Positions 35,838 through 45,470 of a DNA stretch of 64,000 nucleotides are shown here, in pieces. This DNA comes from Paracoccaceae bacterium (GTDB lineage: Bacteria; Pseudomonadota; Alphaproteobacteria; Rhodobacterales; Rhodobacteraceae), in contig JANSXZ010000003.1 of the NCBI GenBank assembly GCA_024742705.1, forward strand, positions 124,001 through 188,000, in the 5' to 3' direction. Each line of letters begins with the position of its first letter. Position 1 is the first letter of the stretch. The translations under genes and the position numbers were made by a program. The notes beneath the pieces are model-generated. The model did not search any database and was not told the origin of the DNA. It saw only the letters and a list, made by a program, of their open reading frames with translations.

Positions 35838-36631
35838 CCGCGCCACTCGTACAGCGCGTTGTCGCCGAAATCCGCCGCCCGCACATAGCCGCAGCGCACC
35901 AGCGTTTCCAGAAGCGGCAGGCGCCACGTCCCGTCATGCGCGACCTCGAAATAGATCATCCGCGGCCGCGGCGCATCCGATTGCAGGAACGGGCAGATCA
36001 CCCGATCCTCAAGCCCTTCGACATCGACCTTCAAAAGGTCGATACGCGCGGCGCCAACCTCGCGCAGGCAGGTCGCCAGAGGCCGCACATCCACCGCAAC
36101 GCCGGTGGCGCCGGGCCTGTCGTAGCGCAGCGACACCCGCCCCTGGCCAAGGTTGCCGTTGCGCGGGTAAAACAGTTCGGACCGGCCCGGCGCATCGCCC
36201 ACCGCACAATCAAGGACCTCAACGTTTTCAAATCCATTCAGCGCGATGTTCACGTCCAGCCTTGCGCGCATCACGGGGTTCGGCTCAAACGCGACAACGC
36301 GCGATCCCGCACCGCAGGCCCGCAACACCGGCAGACAGAAGGCCCCCGCATTGGCCCCCACATCGACAATCACGGCGTCGCGCCCCGCAAGACGCCCGAT
36401 CAGGGCCTGCGTGGCTTCGGCCTCGGGCGGCACGCCGTTCTGCCAGATCATGAATTCGGTGTAGTTGTCGCGCGGATGAACGATGAAATCGCAGCCCATC
36501 GCCCGCACCCGTGTCGGCGGCAGCAGCGCGCGCAGGCGGCGGCGCATCCAAGGTTTGTCAAAACTGCGCCAGATTTCGCGCAGCTTTCGATCCATCGCCG
36601 CGTCGGCCACCGGTTCGTGTGCCTCGCCCAT
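35834..36631 (-). CDS. FkbM-family SAM-dependent methyltransferase
   Basis: 265-residue class-I methyltransferase. VDVGANAGAFCLPV (near residue 91) is the SAM loop, VVAFEPNP follows, and IDLLKVDVEGLE (near 200) is the FkbM signature. FkbM enzymes typically O-methylate sugars or polyketides; the overlapping glycosyltransferase suggests a glycan substrate. It is the first gene of the pair and divergent from the nucleoside hydrolase. Confidence 0.85.
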   Translation of the reverse strand: MGEAHEPVADAAMDRKLREIWRSFDKPWMRRRLRALLPPTRVRAMGCDFIVHPRDNYTEFMIWQNGVPPEAEATQALIGRLAGRDAVIVDVGANAGAFCLPVLRACGAGSRVVAFEPNPVMRARLDVNIALNGFENVEVLDCAVGDAPGRSELFYPRNGNLGQGRVSLRYDRPGATGVAVDVRPLATCLREVGAARIDLLKVDVEGLEDRVICPFLQSDAPRPRMIYFEVAHDGTWRLPLLETLVRCGYVRAADFGDNALYEWRG

Positions 36632-36739
36632 GCCCTGTGCCTTTCCCCCCGCGCCATTTCGCCCTAGGGTATCCGTAACATCAGCTTATGAGGATCGCAC
36701 CGCGGGCATGCAAGCCCCGGCGCCAGACATGAGGCCCCA

Positions 36740-37681
36740 ATGGCGGCACGCAAGATCATCATCGATACCGATCCCGGCCAGGACGACGCGGTGGCCATCC
36801 TTCTGGCATTGGCCAGCCCCGACGAAATCGAGGTGCTGGGCATCACCGCCGTGGCCGGCAACGTGCCTTTGCCGCTGACCGCGCGCAACGCCCGGATCGT
36901 CTGCGAACTGGCGGGCCGACCCGACATTCCGGTCTTTGCCGGTTGCGCGGCGCCTTTGGCGCGGCCTTTGGTGACAGCCGAACATGTGCACGGCAAGACC
37001 GGGCTCGACGGGCCCGAACTGCCCGATCCCACGATGCCTCTTCAAGACCGTCACGCCGTGGACTTCATCGTGCAGACGCTGCGTGCGGAACCCGCCGGCA
37101 CCGTCACCCTATGCCCGCTGGGGCCACTGACAAACCTCGCGCAAGCGTTCAGAAACGCGCCGGATATCATTGAACGCGTGCAGGAAATCGTTCTGATGGG
37201 GGGTGCCTACTTCGAGGTCGGCAACATCACCCCGACAGCCGAATTCAACATCTACGTCGATCCCGAAGCCGCCGCCGAGATCTTTTCCGCCGGCGTGCCA
37301 CTGACGGTCATGCCGCTGGACGTGACCCACAAGGCGCTGGTCACCGCCGCGCGCAACCGCGCATTCCGCGAGCTTGGCACGCCGGTCGGCCGCGCCGTCG
37401 CCGAAATGACCGACTTCTTCGAACGCTTCGACAAGGAAAAATACGGCTCGTCCGGCGCGCCACTGCACGATCCCTGCGTAACCGCATGGCTGATCCGGCC
37501 CGATCTGTTCTCGGGCCGGCACATCAACGTCGAGATCGAGACCGGCTCGGCGCTGACGCTGGGCATGACCGTGGCCGATTGGTGGCGCGTCACCGACAGG
37601 CCCGCCAATGCCACCTTTATGGGCGACATCGACGCCGACGGATTCTTTGCCCTGCTCACCGAACGGCTGGCCCGCCTGTGA
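36740..37681 (+). CDS. Inosine-uridine-type nucleoside hydrolase
   Basis: 313-residue calcium-dependent N-ribosidase. DTDPGQDDA at residues 9-17 is the metal-binding signature; LMGGAYFEVGNITPTAEFN near 150-168 and a late HDPCV motif supply the rest of the site. It releases free base and ribose for salvage. It is coupled to the GNAT gene by a GTGA overlap. Confidence 0.9.
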   Translation: MAARKIIIDTDPGQDDAVAILLALASPDEIEVLGITAVAGNVPLPLTARNARIVCELAGRPDIPVFAGCAAPLARPLVTAEHVHGKTGLDGPELPDPTMPLQDRHAVDFIVQTLRAEPAGTVTLCPLGPLTNLAQAFRNAPDIIERVQEIVLMGGAYFEVGNITPTAEFNIYVDPEAAAEIFSAGVPLTVMPLDVTHKALVTAARNRAFRELGTPVGRAVAEMTDFFERFDKEKYGSSGAPLHDPCVTAWLIRPDLFSGRHINVEIETGSALTLGMTVADWWRVTDRPANATFMGDIDADGFFALLTERLARL

Positions 37682-38127
37682 GCGCGGCGCTGCACCTGGC
37701 GGGGCCCGCCGATCTGGCCCGGCTCACCGGGCTGGTCGCGGCCTTTCATGCCGAAGAAGGCCTGCCGACCGACGACGCGGCGCGCGAGGACGCCCTTCGG
37801 CCGCTGCTCGACGGCATCCCGCACGGCGTGGCCTACCTGATCGGTCCACAGCGCGCGCCCATCGGCTATGCGGTGATCACCTTCGGCTGGTCGATCGAGC
37901 TGGGCGGGATGGACGCCTATGTCGACGAGATCTACATCCGGCCCGGCGTGCGCGGGCGCGGCATCGCCACCGAGGTGCTGGGCCGGCTGCCCGGCGCGCT
38001 GGGCCCGGCCGGCGTCAAGGCGCTGCACCTCGAGGTAGATCGCGAAAACGCCGCGGCCAGGCGGCTCTATGCGCGCTCGGGGTTTCAGCCCCGCGCGCGC
38101 TACATGCTGATGACACGACACCTCTGA
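37678..38127 (+). CDS. GNAT-family N-acetyltransferase
   Basis: 149 residues, GTG start at 37678 overlapping the nucleoside-hydrolase stop. The acetyl-CoA motif is [18 protein letters not shown] (near residues 85-102), and [19 protein letters not shown] is a typical C-terminal half. Substrate unknown. The longer upstream frame is a shadow. Confidence 0.83.
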   Translation: MSAALHLAGPADLARLTGLVAAFHAEEGLPTDDAAREDALRPLLDGIPHGVAYLIGPQRAPIGYAVITFGWSIELGGMDAYVDEIYIRPGVRGRGIATEVLGRLPGALGPAGVKALHLEVDRENAAARRLYARSGFQPRARYMLMTRHL

Positions 38128-38164
38128 AGGGCCCGCCGCCGCCCGTCACCAACAGGTAGGACCC

Positions 38165-39583
38165 ATGCCGCTCACCTTCGACTTCGACAATTCATATGCC
38201 GCCCTGCCCGATGCATTCTTTGCCACGCAGATGCCAACAGCGGTCCACGGGCCCGAACTGCTGGCCTTCAACGAAGATCTGGCGCACCTGCTGCGCATCC
38301 ATGCCGGCACGCCCGCCGAAATGGCCGAAGTCTTCGGCGGCAACCGCCTGCCCGAAGGGGCCGCGCCCATCGCCCAACTCTACGCCGGGCATCAGTTCGG
38401 CACCTTCAACCCGCAGTTGGGCGACGGCAGGGCAATCCTGCTGGGCGAGGTCGTCGACCGCGACGGTCAACGCCGCGACATCCAGCTGAAAGGCTCGGGC
38501 CCCACCCCCTTCTCGCGCATGGGCGACGGCCGCGCATGGCTGGGGCCGGTGCTGCGCGAATACGTCGTCTCCGAAGCGATGCACGCGCTCGGCATCCCGA
38601 CAACGCGGGCGCTGGCCGCCGTCGCAACCGGCGAAACCGTCTACCGCGAAGCCGCGCTGCCGGGCGCGGTTCTCACCAGGGTCGCCCGCAGCCACCTGCG
38701 CGTGGGCACGTTTCAGGTCTTCGCCGCGCGCCGCCAGACAGCCCACCTGCGCCGGCTGACCGATTATGCCATCGCGCGCCACTATCCGCAGGCCGAAGGG
38801 CCGATGGGCCTTCTGCGCGCCGTCCGCGACGCCCAGGCCAAGCTGATCGCCGCCTGGATGAGCGTCGGCTTCATCCACGGGGTCATGAACACCGACAACG
38901 TGTCCATCGCCGGCGAAACCATCGATTACGGCCCCTGCGCCTTTCTCGACACCTACCACCCCGACACAGTCTTCAGTTCGATCGACCGCGGCGGCCGCTA
39001 TGCCTACTCCAACCAACCCGACATCGCCGTCTGGAACCTCGCACAGCTGGCCACGGCGCTGATCCACCAACTCGACGATCCCGCCGCCGCCGTCGAAGAA
39101 GCCACCGAAATCGTCCATGCCATGCCCGCGCTGATCGAAGCCGCCCTGCTGAACCGGTACCGTGAGAAACTGGGCCTGACTGACGCGCGCGACGGCGACG
39201 CCAGGCTGGTCGACGATCTTCTCGACCGAATGACAACGCAACAGGCCGATTTCACCAACACCTTCCGCGCCATCGGCACACCCGCCGCCCGCGATCAGTT
39301 CACCGACCCGGCCGCCTACGACGCCTGGGCGCGCGACTGGCAAGCCCGCATCGGCGACATGCCCGATGCCCAGGCCCGCATCCGCGCCGCCAACCCCGCG
39401 CTGATCCCGCGCAACCACCGCATCGAACAAATGATACAGGCCGCCGTCACCGGCGATCTCGCCCCGTTCCACCGCCTGTGTGCGGCGCTCCGCGCCCCCT
39501 TCGATCCAGCACCCGACACCGCCGATCTCGCACATCCGCCCACACCCGACGAAGTCGTGCCCGCCACCTTCTGCGGTACCTGA
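38165..39583 (+). CDS. selO: Protein adenylyltransferase SelO (YdiU/UPF0061)
   Basis: 472-residue pseudokinase-fold enzyme that AMPylates proteins. It shows [18 protein letters not shown] near residues 74-91, [19 protein letters not shown] near 108-126, and [14 protein letters not shown] near 238-251. The penultimate segment TFCGT keeps a Cys where eukaryotic SelO has selenocysteine, so redox control is plausible. It is shorter than E. coli YdiU but complete at both ends. AGGTAGGA lies upstream of the ATG. Confidence 0.9.
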   Translation: MPLTFDFDNSYAALPDAFFATQMPTAVHGPELLAFNEDLAHLLRIHAGTPAEMAEVFGGNRLPEGAAPIAQLYAGHQFGTFNPQLGDGRAILLGEVVDRDGQRRDIQLKGSGPTPFSRMGDGRAWLGPVLREYVVSEAMHALGIPTTRALAAVATGETVYREAALPGAVLTRVARSHLRVGTFQVFAARRQTAHLRRLTDYAIARHYPQAEGPMGLLRAVRDAQAKLIAAWMSVGFIHGVMNTDNVSIAGETIDYGPCAFLDTYHPDTVFSSIDRGGRYAYSNQPDIAVWNLAQLATALIHQLDDPAAAVEEATEIVHAMPALIEAALLNRYREKLGLTDARDGDARLVDDLLDRMTTQQADFTNTFRAIGTPAARDQFTDPAAYDAWARDWQARIGDMPDAQARIRAANPALIPRNHRIEQMIQAAVTGDLAPFHRLCAALRAPFDPAPDTADLAHPPTPDEVVPATFCGT

Positions 39584-39588
39584 TCCAT

Positions 39589-39617
39589 CCTTTTGCCGGA
39601 AATATCCTCGGGGGGGG
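39589..39617 (-). repeat. Intergenic element, variant copy 6
   Basis: On the plus strand it reads CCTTTTGCCGGAAATATCC then a G-run replacing the GCCGGAGGC arm; same variant class as the copies at 4108 and 60261. It lies between convergent genes. Confidence 0.6.
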
Positions 39618-39634
39618 CTTGGGCTTGCCCAAGC
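39617..39634 (+). terminator. Hairpin between selO and the DMT gene
   Basis: GCTTGGGC-TT-GCCCAAGC is a perfect 8-bp inverted repeat, followed by a GGGGGG...CCCCCC pairing. It is a candidate bidirectional terminator for the two convergent genes; there is no T-run. Confidence 0.5.
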
Positions 39635-39670
39635 GGGGGGCAGACGGCCCCCCTGCCGCCGGCGCCGCCC

Positions 39671-40546
39671 TCAGCGCCGGTTGATCAGGTAGATGCCCGT
39701 CGCCACCAGAACCAGCGCGCCCCAGACCTCGGGCCCCACCTGTTCACCCAGAAGCGCCCAGCCGAACACCACCGCCAGAACCGGCGATAGAAAACTGAAT
39801 GACGCCACCGTCGCCGCCGGATAGCGCGACAACAGCCAGAACCAAAGCAAAAAACCGAAACTGGCCACGCAGATCATCTGAAAGGCAAGCCCGGCATAGT
39901 GAAACCAGACCGGTTCGCGCAGCATGTCGCCGCTCAGAACGCCAAAGAACATCAGGATCGGCGCAGAGACGGCAACCTGCCCGATGATCTGGACTTCGGG
40001 CACCGCGTCCTTCAGACGCGACAACCTGACCGTCAGCGCAATGCCGGCCCAGGCCATCGCTGCCAACAGCGCCATGACATCGCCCGCCAGGCGCGCCTCG
40101 CCGTTCGAGCGATCTAACAGTGCCAGCGACACCCCCGCCATCGCCAGCGCCAGCCCCAGCACCCGCAGCGCGGTCAGTCGCTCGCCCGGCAGCACGAAAT
40201 GCCCCGCCAGCGCCAGCCACACCGGCATCGAATAGAAAATGATCGAAGCGCGCGCCACCGTGGTGATGTCGATCGCCGAGAACAGCAGCATGAACTCGCC
40301 CGCGAACAGCACGCCGGAAATCAGGATGCCGGTCAGGATACTTCTGTGTGGCGTCAGATCCACGCCGCGCCACCGCGCCCAGAGCCAAAGCACCACAAGC
40401 GCCCCGCACGAGCGTACCCCCGCCATGAAAACCGGCCCAAAGCCGTCTCCGGTCACTTTGACGACCACCTGGTTGAAAGCGAAAATCGTGGCGAAACCGA
40501 TCATTGCCGTCGCGCCGAATGCGTCCAGATGTGTCTTGCGTTCCAT
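39671..40546 (-). CDS. DMT-superfamily transporter (EamA domains)
   Basis: 291 residues with ten hydrophobic segments in two EamA repeats, an inner-membrane exporter of unknown substrate. The start MERKTHLDAFGATAMIGFAT (ATG at 40546) stands just before the first segment; the frame above it is non-domain sequence. It is only loosely similar to the DMT protein at 1257-2159. It lies between the helicase (upstream, same strand) and the convergent selO. Confidence 0.87.
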   Translation of the reverse strand: MERKTHLDAFGATAMIGFATIFAFNQVVVKVTGDGFGPVFMAGVRSCGALVVLWLWARWRGVDLTPHRSILTGILISGVLFAGEFMLLFSAIDITTVARASIIFYSMPVWLALAGHFVLPGERLTALRVLGLALAMAGVSLALLDRSNGEARLAGDVMALLAAMAWAGIALTVRLSRLKDAVPEVQIIGQVAVSAPILMFFGVLSGDMLREPVWFHYAGLAFQMICVASFGFLLWFWLLSRYPAATVASFSFLSPVLAVVFGWALLGEQVGPEVWGALVLVATGIYLINRR

Positions 40547-40684
40547 GCCCTGCACCTGAGGCGCGGCATCGCGCCCTGTCAAGCCGAAAGCCGCCCGGTG
40601 GCAAAAAGGGGCGGCCCGAATGGCCCGCCCCCTTGTTAATTCGTCACATGTGCTTTGCGGCTTAACCCGCTGAATCAAAATGCA

Positions 40685-41977
40685 TCAGGCCGCGCGCGAT
40701 GTGCTGCGGTTGCCCGGTCTTGCCGGTCCGCGGCGACGCCGCGCCGGTTTGCCCTGCGCCGCGCCGCCGCCAGTGTCTGCGCCCGCGCCGCCGCCACCAC
40801 CGCGTCTGCGGCCACGCGACTTGGGTTTGGCCGGCGCTTCGGTCGGCTCCCAGGGGCGGCCCGAGGCGACCGGGATCACCAGGCCCATCGCCTTCTGGAT
40901 CGCCTTGAGTTCGCCGATCTCGTCGGGTGCGCAGAACGCCACCGCGGCGCCGTCCTTGCCGGCCCGCGCGGTCCGACCGATGCGGTGCACATAGTTTTCC
41001 GGCACGTTCGGCAGATCGTAGTTGTAGACGAACTTCACATCCGGGATGTCCAGCCCGCGCGCCGCCACATCCGTGGCCACCAGCACCTTGATCTGCCCCG
41101 CCTTGAACGCCGCGATGGCGCGGTCACGCTGGCCCTGGCTTTTGTTGCCGTGGATCGAACCAGCGGCAAAGCCACGCTTTTCCAGCACCCGCATCAGCTT
41201 CTCCGAGCCATGCTTCGTGCGCCCGAAGACCAATGCACGCTCGTCGCGGTGGGCGTCCAGCAGTTCGATCAGAAGGTCGGTCTTTTCCGCTTTGGCGATG
41301 AAATGCACCGCCTGCGTCACCTTGTCGGCGGCCTTCCCCGGTGGCGCCACTTCGACCCGCACGGGGCTGGTCAGGTAGCTTTGGGCGATCTCGTTCATCT
41401 GCTTGTTCATAGTGGCCGAGAAAAGCATCGTCTGACGCTCGCCCGGCAACAGCGCCGCGATCTTGCGCAAGGCGTGGATGAAACCCAGATCAAGCATCTG
41501 GTCGGCTTCGTCCAGCACCAGGAACGTCGTCTGCTGCAGCCGCAGCGCGCGCCGGTCCAGCAGGTCGAGCAACCGCCCCGGCGTCGCCACCAGAAGATCG
41601 ACACCCCGCTCGAGGCGCTTGATCTGGTTGTTGATCGACTGGCCCCCGACCACCATTGCCACCTTCAGCGGTGTGCCGTCGGTCAGGCCGCGCAGCTGCT
41701 CGGCGATCTGCCCGGCCAGTTCGCGCGTCGGCGCCAGAACCAGGCCGCGCGCGGTCCGCGCCTCGGGCCGGCCCGTCATCTCCAGCATCTGCGTGACAAG
41801 CGGCACCGCGAAGGCCGCGGTCTTGCCCGTGCCGGTCTGCGCCAGGCCCATCACATCGCGCCCGTTCAGCGCATGGGGGATGGCCTGCGACTGGATCGGC
41901 GTTGGCGCCGATATGCCCATCGCCGCGAGGTTGCCGGTCACCTTGGCCGGCAGGTTCATCATTTCGAAATCGCTCAA
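40685..41977 (-). CDS. DEAD-box ATP-dependent RNA helicase
   Basis: 430-residue RhlE/SrmB-like helicase. Q motif (APTPIQSQAIP), Walker A AQTGTGKT near 46-53, DEAD in VLDEADQMLD near 154, SAT and the late HRIGRTARAGK are all present. An Arg/Gly-rich basic tail after residue 385 should bind RNA. The start is an unusual TTG (41977) supported by AAGGAC five bases upstream; the next in-frame ATG (41962) would trim the conserved N-terminus. Its leader contains two small stems (GTCC-TTTC-GGAC and CCCGTC-CAC-GACGGG), possible targets for self-control. Confidence 0.9.
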   Translation of the reverse strand: MSDFEMMNLPAKVTGNLAAMGISAPTPIQSQAIPHALNGRDVMGLAQTGTGKTAAFAVPLVTQMLEMTGRPEARTARGLVLAPTRELAGQIAEQLRGLTDGTPLKVAMVVGGQSINNQIKRLERGVDLLVATPGRLLDLLDRRALRLQQTTFLVLDEADQMLDLGFIHALRKIAALLPGERQTMLFSATMNKQMNEIAQSYLTSPVRVEVAPPGKAADKVTQAVHFIAKAEKTDLLIELLDAHRDERALVFGRTKHGSEKLMRVLEKRGFAAGSIHGNKSQGQRDRAIAAFKAGQIKVLVATDVAARGLDIPDVKFVYNYDLPNVPENYVHRIGRTARAGKDGAAVAFCAPDEIGELKAIQKAMGLVIPVASGRPWEPTEAPAKPKSRGRRRGGGGGAGADTGGGAAQGKPARRRRGPARPGNRSTSRAA

Positions 41978-42243
41978 ACTACGTCCTTTCGGACCCGTCC
42001 ACGACGGGCCACGATACCATTGGCCGCATTCTCGCGCGGCTCAGGGAAAGCGGCGGCATCTGATACGGGGCAACACGCCACACGCACCGCACCGGCGCTT
42101 TGGCCCCACGCGTGATCTTGGGAACAGCGCGTCGTTCCGTATCATGGGCGCATGGCCCGGCGGGTCTGTCACCGCTCTTGTGTCTTACTGCTCACGCGGC
42201 AGAAAACGACGCAGGGCACACATGGGGCCATGGCACGGCAAAG

Positions 42244-42930
42244 TCAACCCGCGATTGCAGGTGCGCGCCGCAGATGGCGGGCGGTACAAGGCTGGGCCAG
42301 GGTATATCCGTCGGCACCGGGCACCGCGACCCTGTCGAACTGAGCCTGCATCGCGGCGCGGCGCGCCTCGAAACCGGCGGCGCGCGACGGATCGGTCAGC
42401 ACAACGGATTGCGCCAGCGCGTCGAAATCGCGGTACGAACGCACCAGCGTATAGCCGAAGCGCGCATCGGCCCGCCACGCCGGCCCCGCCGACAGGGCAT
42501 CCAGAAAGGCGGCGGTGGCCTCGCGCACTTCGGTTTCATCGTCGATCAGGCGCACCACCGATGTCATCGGGCCGGTCACGTCAGGCTCTACGACGTGCAG
42601 CCGCCCGCCCGGGCGCAGCACGCGCGCCGCTTCGGCCAGCGCGGCGGGCTGATCCGCCGCCGGGACGTGATGCAGCGAGAACATGAAGCACACAAGATCG
42701 GCCGAACCATCGGGCAAGGGCAGGTCTTCGCCGCATCCCTGAAGGAACCTTGCGACAGCGCCATGCGCCGCGCGGGCGCGCGCCACCTTCTCGGCTTCGA
42801 CCTCGATGCCCGTCACCCGCGCGCCCGCCCCGGCCAGCGCCGCCGCAAAGGCCCCGGTGCCGGCGCCCACATCGACCACATCGAGGCCGCGTGGATCGAC
42901 AAGCCCTGCCAGACGTTCCAGATGCTCCAT
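42244..42930 (-). CDS. Class-I SAM-dependent methyltransferase
   Basis: 228 residues of the Methyltransf_11 type: VVDVGAGTGAFAAAL (near 18-32) binds SAM, FMFSLHHVP (near 83-91) is motif II, and LRPGGRLHVVEP follows. Substrate unknown. It begins 17 bases after the M29-like gene, so it is probably part of the same operon controlled by the FCD regulator. A small-molecule methyltransferase is more likely than an rRNA enzyme. Confidence 0.82.
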   Translation of the reverse strand: MEHLERLAGLVDPRGLDVVDVGAGTGAFAAALAGAGARVTGIEVEAEKVARARAAHGAVARFLQGCGEDLPLPDGSADLVCFMFSLHHVPAADQPAALAEAARVLRPGGRLHVVEPDVTGPMTSVVRLIDDETEVREATAAFLDALSAGPAWRADARFGYTLVRSYRDFDALAQSVVLTDPSRAAGFEARRAAMQAQFDRVAVPGADGYTLAQPCTARHLRRAPAIAG

Positions 42931-42947
42931 CCGCCCTGCTCCGCGCT

Positions 42948-44543
42948 TCAGTGGTTGCCGCCGCAGCCGCAGTTGCCCGGCAGAACCGGCGCCGTCACGC
43001 CCGAATGGTTGACGCAGCCGCCCTTCCACCAATCGGCCCCGGCGCCGTGGCAATACTTGCCGTCGGCGCCGACCATCTTCATGAACATCGGGTGATAATT
43101 GCGGCAGACTTCCAGTTCGGTCTTCACCCAATGCAGCGGATCGCGGGCGTAGTGATCCCAGTAATCGCCGTCCATGTTCAGGCCGGGCACGGCCGGGTTC
43201 CACGATTCGTCCAGCCACATCTCGGGGTCGCCGTATTTCGCGCAGAGTTTGCGGATGCCCGGATCGTCCAGCGCCAGAAGGCGGCCGTTTTCGATCACCG
43301 GTTCGTTGTCGCCGGACCGTTCGGTTGTGTAGGTCGGGAAATAGAGATGCAGATGCCAATGCCCCACAAGATGCCCGGCCCGCGCCGCCTCGCGTTCGGC
43401 CATCGACGAGATGATGGTGCCGAACCCCATGTGGATCACCCCCGACCGAACCCGTTCGTAGAGGCAGTTCACAAAGCCCGAGGGGAAATCCTTGCGCGGG
43501 CGGTGGATGTGCGGGTTGGTGCCGATCGACGCCTCCCACCAATGCATGATGCCCTTGCCGGGGAATGTGGGATACTGGATGTCCTTGGTCTTTTCCATCA
43601 CCTCGCGCAGCTGGCGGCCGAATTCGCCGCCCTCCTGGATTTCGGTGATCTTCGAGTTCTCGACGATCAGCTTGGTCCAGTCGCAGGGTGCGATATGGTT
43701 GGTGGTGCCCGCGATCACGCCACAACCGTCTTCCTTGAACGGGTGAAACATCCACGGCCGCCCGGTGATATGGCCCGGAAGATACTGCTTGCCGAAATGC
43801 TCGTTGGTTGTCCAGGTGGCGGCGGTCAGGTCGGGGTTGTAGAATTCGCGGTTCGCGTCCCAGTATTCGTCATGGTTGGTGAACGATATGTCGGTGCCCT
43901 CGGGATCGGTGATCCGTGCGCGCCGCGCGGTGCGCACCCGGTCCCAGGTCCAGCGGTCGATGGCGTTCAGCACCTCGATCGGCATCGCATGGGCCGGAGA
44001 AGCAAGGATTTCCGGCGTGATGAACGGCATCCTCTGGATCTTGATATAGCGTTCGGCGAGGACCGGGCCGCCATAGCCCATCAGGATCTTGTCGAACTCC
44101 TGCTTCTTTTCCTCTTCCTCCCACATATCCATCCACTCGGCCAGTTCGGCGGTGCGGAACAGATAATAATCGACCTCGTCGGCCCCGACCCACTGCGGAA
44201 TCGGCCCTCGGTCGACGTGTTTTATGGTGTATTTGACACCGTATTTTTCAAGAATGCGCTGGCAGGCCTCGATGGTCAGCGCCGAATGCCAGTTGTCGAC
44301 GCGCAACATCACCCGTTCGCCCGGTTGCAGATCCCAGCAGGCGTTCAGACCGTGATTATAGGGCCGCCGCGCGACATGCTCGAGGTAGGGCAACAGCTGA
44401 TCCGACGACGTGATCTCGACATAGGGCGGGCAGCGTGGCGGGCGCAGCTGTTGCAGCGGCGGCGCGTCGTAATGCGGCAGGCCATCGGGGCGCAGCAACG
44501 GGTGCGCTTCGCTTTTGGCTTGGATATCGGGACGGTTCAGCAT
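42948..44543 (-). CDS. M29-like (AmpS/NicX-type) putative metalloprotein with Cys-rich tail
   Basis: 531 residues. The middle resembles the M29 aminopeptidase / 2,5-dihydroxypyridine dioxygenase fold: LQPGERVMLRVDNWHSALTI near 70-89, then EASIGTNPHIHRP, RVRSGVIHMGFG and GHWHLHLYF, which hold Glu/His residues at the positions of the family's metal ligands. The last 100 residues are extra, including GGCVNHSG and a terminal GNCGCGGNH. The reaction is not known. ATG at 44543 is chosen for its AAGGAC ribosome-binding site; ATG at 44582 lies in an operator palindrome. It is divergent from the FCD regulator. Confidence 0.6.
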   Translation of the reverse strand: MLNRPDIQAKSEAHPLLRPDGLPHYDAPPLQQLRPPRCPPYVEITSSDQLLPYLEHVARRPYNHGLNACWDLQPGERVMLRVDNWHSALTIEACQRILEKYGVKYTIKHVDRGPIPQWVGADEVDYYLFRTAELAEWMDMWEEEEKKQEFDKILMGYGGPVLAERYIKIQRMPFITPEILASPAHAMPIEVLNAIDRWTWDRVRTARRARITDPEGTDISFTNHDEYWDANREFYNPDLTAATWTTNEHFGKQYLPGHITGRPWMFHPFKEDGCGVIAGTTNHIAPCDWTKLIVENSKITEIQEGGEFGRQLREVMEKTKDIQYPTFPGKGIMHWWEASIGTNPHIHRPRKDFPSGFVNCLYERVRSGVIHMGFGTIISSMAEREAARAGHLVGHWHLHLYFPTYTTERSGDNEPVIENGRLLALDDPGIRKLCAKYGDPEMWLDESWNPAVPGLNMDGDYWDHYARDPLHWVKTELEVCRNYHPMFMKMVGADGKYCHGAGADWWKGGCVNHSGVTAPVLPGNCGCGGNH

Positions 44544-44571
44544 GGCGCGTGTCCTTCCGGGCGTGTTGTGA

Positions 44572-44583
44572 ATTGCATGCAAT
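44572..44583. promoter_or_regulatory. Palindromic operator candidate 1 for the FCD regulator
   Basis: ATTGCATGCAAT is a perfect 12-base palindrome in the divergent gap, 29 bases from the M29-like ATG. FadR/VanR-type GntR proteins commonly bind TTGTATACAA-like palindromes. Confidence 0.55.
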
Positions 44584-44645
44584 CAACACGACACCAACGC
44601 ACCACACAAGCCAAATCTGCGGTTTCGGCCTTTGCGGGTGATCGG

Positions 44646-44656
44646 TTGTATGCAAT
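44646..44656. promoter_or_regulatory. Palindromic operator candidate 2 for the FCD regulator
   Basis: TTGTATGCAAT, a one-mismatch version of site 1, lies 73 bases centre-to-centre from it (about seven helical turns), next to the regulator gene. The spacing suits same-face binding or looping. Confidence 0.5.
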
Positions 44657-44687
44657 ATCCAGATCATCCCGAAAGGTTACCCGCGCC

Positions 44688-45407
44688 ATGACCCTGCTTG
44701 AACAAACCGTCCAGATGCTGCGCGAGCGTATTCTGGCCGGTCATTACGCCCCCGACGACCGCCTGCCCGAAACCACGTTGGCCGACGACCTGAACGTGTC
44801 GCGCACGGTTGTGCGGCTGGCGCTGGGGGCGATGGCGCGCGAGGGGCTGGTCGAGAACCGGCCCAACCGCGGCTTCCGGCTGCGCTCGTTCTCTCTGGAC
44901 GAGGTGACAGACGCCATCGCGCTGCGCGGCACCGTCGAAGGCATGGCCGCACGCCTCGCCGCGGAACGCGGTGCAAGCGCCGCCGCGCTGGCCGAGATGC
45001 GCCAGATCCTTGCGCGGATGGATGCGGCGGTGTCGCGGGGATTTGCCACGCTGCCCGCGCGATCGGCCTGGATCGAGATGAACGCGGCGCTGCACGACGC
45101 CATCATCGCCGCATCGGGCCATGCCACCATTCCCGATGTGGTGGCGCAGTTGTCGCGGATGCCGCTGGTATCGGCACGCGCCATCGTCTTCGATGCGGGC
45201 GATGGCGGCTGGGGCCTGTCGCGGGTGGTGCGCGCGCATGACGATCACCACGCGGTCGTCGATGCCATATCCGCACGGCAGGGCGCACGCGCCGAGGCGC
45301 TGATGCGTGAACACGCGCTGCGCAGCGGCCAGAACAAGCGCCAGAGCTTCGCCGCCATGAAATCCGGCGACACTCCGCTGCCCGGGTTGTCACTTGTCCG
45401 CGGCTGA
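44688..45407 (+). CDS. GntR-family regulator with FCD domain
   Basis: 239 residues: winged helix at about 1-70 (LPETTLADDLNVSRTVVRLAL) and an all-helical FCD ligand domain from about 75 to 215 (ALRGTVEGMAARLAAERG; metal-ligand candidates in MNAALHDAI and DDHHAVVDAI). FCD regulators sense organic acids or their metals and usually repress a neighbouring catabolic operon, here the M29-like/methyltransferase pair. ATG at 44688 has GAAAGG upstream; the huge upstream frame is a shadow. Confidence 0.88.
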   Translation: MTLLEQTVQMLRERILAGHYAPDDRLPETTLADDLNVSRTVVRLALGAMAREGLVENRPNRGFRLRSFSLDEVTDAIALRGTVEGMAARLAAERGASAAALAEMRQILARMDAAVSRGFATLPARSAWIEMNAALHDAIIAASGHATIPDVVAQLSRMPLVSARAIVFDAGDGGWGLSRVVRAHDDHHAVVDAISARQGARAEALMREHALRSGQNKRQSFAAMKSGDTPLPGLSLVRG

Positions 45408-45470
45408 GGCTTGGGCTTCGCGCGGAATTGCACTATGTTGCTGTCAGATACAGCGCAGGAGGCGGTGGCA

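Noticed and set aside
41978..42243. RNA gene or small protein in the longest gap
   Set aside because: No tRNA-like pairing or T-loop, no coding signal; only two short stems in the helicase leader are visible.
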